Origin: Clostridia bacterium
GTDB lineage: Bacteria; Bacillota_A; Clostridia; Oscillospirales; CAG-272
Direction: 5' to 3'
DNA: 6,466 nucleotides
Assembly: GCA_017542695.1 (NCBI GenBank)
Contig: JAFXWT010000040.1
Coordinates: 1 to 6,466, forward strand
Positions 3,478 through 6,466 of this stretch are shown here, piece after piece; within the stretch, counting starts at the first letter, position 1, and each line of letters begins with the position of its first letter. The translations under genes and the position numbers were made by a program. The notes beneath the pieces were generated by a model. The model made no database searches, was not told the DNA's origin, and saw nothing but the letters and a program-made list of their open reading frames with translations.

Positions 3478-6466
3478 ACGAGTTTTTTGTTGGCAATGAA
3501 AAAGAAGAGCTTGATCGTTTCATTATCGGACGCATCTCGCCGCGAATCTATGTTTTCAAAACAGGAATGGTTCCGGATAGTCTTAAAGTTGGGGATACAT
3601 ATCGCCCGGTTTCAGAAAGAATGGAAGAGTGGTCTCGCATTTATACAGGGATGCACGGTAAGCAAGACTATTCCGCTCAAGTGGGCGATAAGTTTTTCCG
3701 GGATTATAGCGTTCACCGCTATCTAAAAGAAATACTGAACAAATACAATTTGCAAGAAGATGATTTTCACGGAGTTTACTTCTCAAGAGAGTTTTTTAGA
3801 GATACCGAAGCAGAAGATGTTAAAACTGCCGTTGACGTTATTTCTGAAGATATAGCGTCTGACGGGAACCACTACCCGAGTTATGCCCTGAATTCGATAA
3901 GAAATGACGCCGAAGAAGAGAAACATATCAGCGGCCCCTTTAATCCTAGAGATATTCAGAAAGACGTTATAGACAATTATGTTAAGGTGACCGGAAACGG
4001 CACATTGAAAAAAGAACTGCTACTTTATGCGGTAATGCGTTTTGGAAAAACTTTCACCGCCATGTGTTGTGCTCAAAAAACAGGGGCAAAAGTTGTAGTA
4101 GTAATATCGGGAAAAACGGATGTGCGTAAAGAATGGCATGATGCCGTTTCCTATACAGCAAATTTTAAGGATGAGTATGAATTTATTGATGCAAAAGCGA
4201 TAAGGAAATGTGCACATGAGGCAATTGAAAGCGTTCTTTCTGCGGGGAAAAAGGTTGTCATCTTTCTTAGTTTGCAAGACTCTTCAAATAAGAACGCAAT
4301 AAAAAAGTACAGTAGTCTCTTCACTGAACACATTGATATGCTCATTATTGACGACACACATTTTGGGGCCCGCGCAGAATCATTTGGCAAGGCTATCAAT
4401 GGGACTGAAGATAATGACGATGAAACTTTATCAATGGCAGAGGCAAGAGAATCGGCGGATCATTTTACAGATGTTACTGTTAAACTTCACTTATCGGGAA
4501 CGCCATATCGAATTCTTGCCAAAGATGAGTTTTCCGAAGATAATATTATTGGTTTTTATCAATATACCGATATATTAGACAAACAGAAAGCGTGGACTGA
4601 GGAAAATCTTAAAAAAGCAGAGCCGGAAGAAGAGTGGAAGAATCCCTATTTTGGATTTCCGCAAATGTTGAGATTTGCTTTTCACCCCAACAAAGCTTCA
4701 CGGGAGCGGATTCAAGCTTTATCCGAAAGAGGAGAAAGTTGTTCTTTTGCAACCATGTTCAAGCCAAAATCGGTTGAAAAAGTAGCAGACGGATCACATA
4801 GGGAGTTTGTTTACAGTGAAGAAGTGCTGGATTTACTCCAAATAATTGACGGTTACAAACAAGAGCGAGGGCTACTAAGTTTCTTGAACTATCCGAAAAT
4901 AGTTGAAGGAAAAATGTGCAGGCATATTGTTTGCGTGCTGCCTTGGAAAGCGTCTTGTGATGCTCTTGAAAAGATGATAAGAGATCATTCTGATGTTTTG
5001 CCTCGCTTAAAAGAATATAAAATAATAAACATTTCCGGTCATGATTCGGATTCCGTATATCCATCTGTTGAATCAGTTGTTTCAAAGATTAAGGATTACG
5101 AAGAAAACGATCAAAAAACGATTACATTTACCGTCGGAAGAATGCTGACCGGAAGTACGGTTCCCTATTGGGACACTATGCTCTATTTAAAAGATACAAC
5201 CACGCCGGAAGGTTACGATCAGGCTATTTTCAGGTTGCAAAGCCCGTATGTGACAGAATATGTTGCAGAGGATGGATCAACGATAAAATATGATATGAAG
5301 CCTCAAACGCTTCTGATCGATTTTGACCCCAACAGAATGTTCCGTCTGCAAGCTTATAAATCTGAAATATACAATGTTAATATAGACGAGCGCGGCGGAA
5401 ACGAGTGGATTAAACGGATTGCCAAAGAACTTAAACTCTCGCCTATTGTCTGTTTCAATATTGATAAAATTCAGGAAGTAACGGCAGTAAATATCGTTGA
5501 TGTTATACGTCAGTATTCTTCTGAAAAAGGTATTGCGGAAACCGCCAATAGTATTGACATTGATACTGATATGCTGAAAGATGCAGAATTCCTTGATATT
5601 ATTAAAGATCTTTCAGCCATCAATAGCAAGAAAGGACTAGGAGACACCCCACTGACGCCTGATGATGACGGCGACGACATCGATATACCCGAAGATCACA
5701 ATCATTCCGATGAAGGCAATGAAACAACAACGGAACCAGACGATGATTCAGCGGATGATAATAAAGACAAAAAGCAGAAGAAAGCGGAACAAAAAGAAAG
5801 AGAAGAAAAAATGCGTTGTTACATTGCTAAAATCCTTTTCTTCGCTTTCTTATATAGCGAACCGCTTCAATCCCTTTCAGATATTATTCTAAAAATTCGC
5901 ACAACTGACGAGGGTAAACGCATTGCCCGCCATATCGGATTAAAAGCTGACGACCTGGAATTGCTTCTAACAAAATCGAATGGCTTTAAAATCAATGCGC
6001 TTGACGTTCAGATAATGAATCAGAATCAGCTTTCCAAAGATGAAAGCAAAACACCAGTCGAGCGCGCAAAAACAGCGATCAATCGTTTCGGGAAAATCAG
6101 TGATGCCGAAGTTGTTACCCCTACTAAAATTGCAAACAAAATGGTTGGATTGTTGCCTGAAGATTGCTTGAAGAATACTATCTCAACTGGTGGGAAAATG
6201 CTTGATATTGCAAGCAAAATGGGCGAGTTTGCCGTAGCTTTGGTAGATAGAGCCAGCAATGAAGGACTTGATATCGAATCAGTAAAGAATAGCATTTACG
6301 CTATTCCGACTTCTGGAATTGCTTATGAGTTTACCAGATATGTTTATCTGGCATTAGGGCTTGATGTCTCATGCATTTCCAGGTTTACTTCTTTTGATTT
6401 GATAAAACAAGGGTCCGACGAAGAAATCGACTACGAAAGAATTAAAGCATCAATAACACAAAATAT
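3474..6466 (+). CDS. single-chain GIY-YIG-like / SF2 helicase / N6-adenine methyltransferase (partial, runs off right end)
   Basis: The frame is open from 3474 to the window end (997 complete codons, no stop). Residues about 24-110 resemble a GIY-YIG/T5orf172 nuclease: IYVF (Tyr26), LKVGDT-x6-R (37-49), FFRDYSVHRYL (74-84) and GVYFSREFF (100-108). The SF2 helicase follows: PRDIQ (158-162, Q-motif-like), motif I AVMRFGKT (186-193), motif II DDTH (293-296), motif III LSGTPY (340-345), motif IV-like RHIVCVLP (483-490), motif V TFTVGRMLTGSTVP (551-564) and motif VI YDQAIFRLQSP (581-591). A hinge that is acidic (730-762) then Lys/Glu-rich (764-779) leads to a methyltransferase: motif X-like AEVVTP (878-883) and motif I LDIASKMGEFA (910-920). 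The catalytic NPPY and target-recognition region should lie beyond 6466. The order matches nuclease-helicase-methyltransferase enzymes such as Type ISP. Helicase and methyltransferase calls are strong; the nuclease is tentative. Motif II has Asp where Glu is usual. Confidence 0.9.
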   Translation, partial: MNEFFVGNEKEELDRFIIGRISPRIYVFKTGMVPDSLKVGDTYRPVSERMEEWSRIYTGMHGKQDYSAQVGDKFFRDYSVHRYLKEILNKYNLQEDDFHGVYFSREFFRDTEAEDVKTAVDVISEDIASDGNHYPSYALNSIRNDAEEEKHISGPFNPRDIQKDVIDNYVKVTGNGTLKKELLLYAVMRFGKTFTAMCCAQKTGAKVVVVISGKTDVRKEWHDAVSYTANFKDEYEFIDAKAIRKCAHEAIESVLSAGKKVVIFLSLQDSSNKNAIKKYSSLFTEHIDMLIIDDTHFGARAESFGKAINGTEDNDDETLSMAEARESADHFTDVTVKLHLSGTPYRILAKDEFSEDNIIGFYQYTDILDKQKAWTEENLKKAEPEEEWKNPYFGFPQMLRFAFHPNKASRERIQALSERGESCSFATMFKPKSVEKVADGSHREFVYSEEVLDLLQIIDGYKQERGLLSFLNYPKIVEGKMCRHIVCVLPWKASCDALEKMIRDHSDVLPRLKEYKIINISGHDSDSVYPSVESVVSKIKDYEENDQKTITFTVGRMLTGSTVPYWDTMLYLKDTTTPEGYDQAIFRLQSPYVTEYVAEDGSTIKYDMKPQTLLIDFDPNRMFRLQAYKSEIYNVNIDERGGNEWIKRIAKELKLSPIVCFNIDKIQEVTAVNIVDVIRQYSSEKGIAETANSIDIDTDMLKDAEFLDIIKDLSAINSKKGLGDTPLTPDDDGDDIDIPEDHNHSDEGNETTTEPDDDSADDNKDKKQKKAEQKEREEKMRCYIAKILFFAFLYSEPLQSLSDIILKIRTTDEGKRIARHIGLKADDLELLLTKSNGFKINALDVQIMNQNQLSKDESKTPVERAKTAINRFGKISDAEVVTPTKIANKMVGLLPEDCLKNTISTGGKMLDIASKMGEFAVALVDRASNEGLDIESVKNSIYAIPTSGIAYEFTRYVYLALGLDVSCISRFTSFDLIKQGSDEEIDYERIKASITQN

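Noticed and set aside
4759..5085. A 108-residue minus-strand frame within the helicase region
   Set aside because: It lies opposite continuous helicase coding sequence with recognisable motifs on both sides. No promoter or ribosome binding site was seen.
5662..5892. A 76-residue plus-strand frame rich in Lys/Arg over the charged hinge
   Set aside because: It is a different frame reading of the Asp/Lys-rich linker. The bias comes from GAT/AAA repeats in the main frame.
3474..6466. A frameshift or split in the large gene, since several shorter frames start inside it
   Set aside because: Codon-by-codon translation from 3474 shows one uninterrupted frame with helicase and methyltransferase motifs in the correct order, so the gene is intact as far as the window goes.

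Overview
The window looks like a piece of an accessory (probable defence) region from a low-to-moderate G+C bacterium, most likely Bacillota/Clostridia. That placement rests on strong AGGAGG-type ribosome binding sites, near-consensus sigma-A promoters and AT-rich intergenic DNA. It is inferred from style, not from a marker gene.

Left part, minus strand. Only the start codon of a gene leaving the window (positions 1-8) is visible, with a good ribosome binding site and a candidate promoter. Next comes a perfect 12-bp hairpin terminator that begins in the stop codon of a 238-residue Sel1-repeat protein (121-837). This protein is a cytosolic helical-repeat scaffold of unknown partner.

Centre, plus strand. 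A 180-bp divergent intergenic region holds a consensus promoter (TTGACA-17 bp-TATAAT) and three copies of GGTGAAATTAAT spaced exactly 33 bp apart. The last copy sits inside the promoter spacer. This promoter drives a 454-residue AAA_14/DUF4143 ATPase (1018-2382).

Right part, plus strand. A separate promoter at about 2448-2453 precedes a two-gene operon whose reading frames overlap by ATGA. The first gene (2491-3477, 328 residues) is a restriction-modification 'subunit M'-like protein. It has a methyltransferase-type EVFTP segment and a motif-I-like LEITCGEAPYL, but no NPPY-type catalytic motif, and it ends in a Cys/His cluster. The second gene (3474 to beyond the window, at least 997 residues) is a giant single-chain enzyme. 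Its order is an N-terminal GIY-YIG/T5orf172-like segment, an SF2 helicase with all main motifs, a charged low-complexity hinge, and the start of an N6-adenine DNA methyltransferase (motif X EVVTP, motif I LDIASKMGEFA). The layout recalls the single-chain Type ISP enzymes (nuclease-helicase-methyltransferase), but with a different putative nuclease and a small accessory protein encoded just upstream.

How the genes may work together. The operon probably encodes a restriction-modification system in which methylation, ATP-driven translocation and cleavage lie mostly on one chain, with the small protein as co-factor. Whether the separately promoted AAA_14/DUF4143 ATPase and the Sel1 protein belong to the same system cannot be decided from this window.
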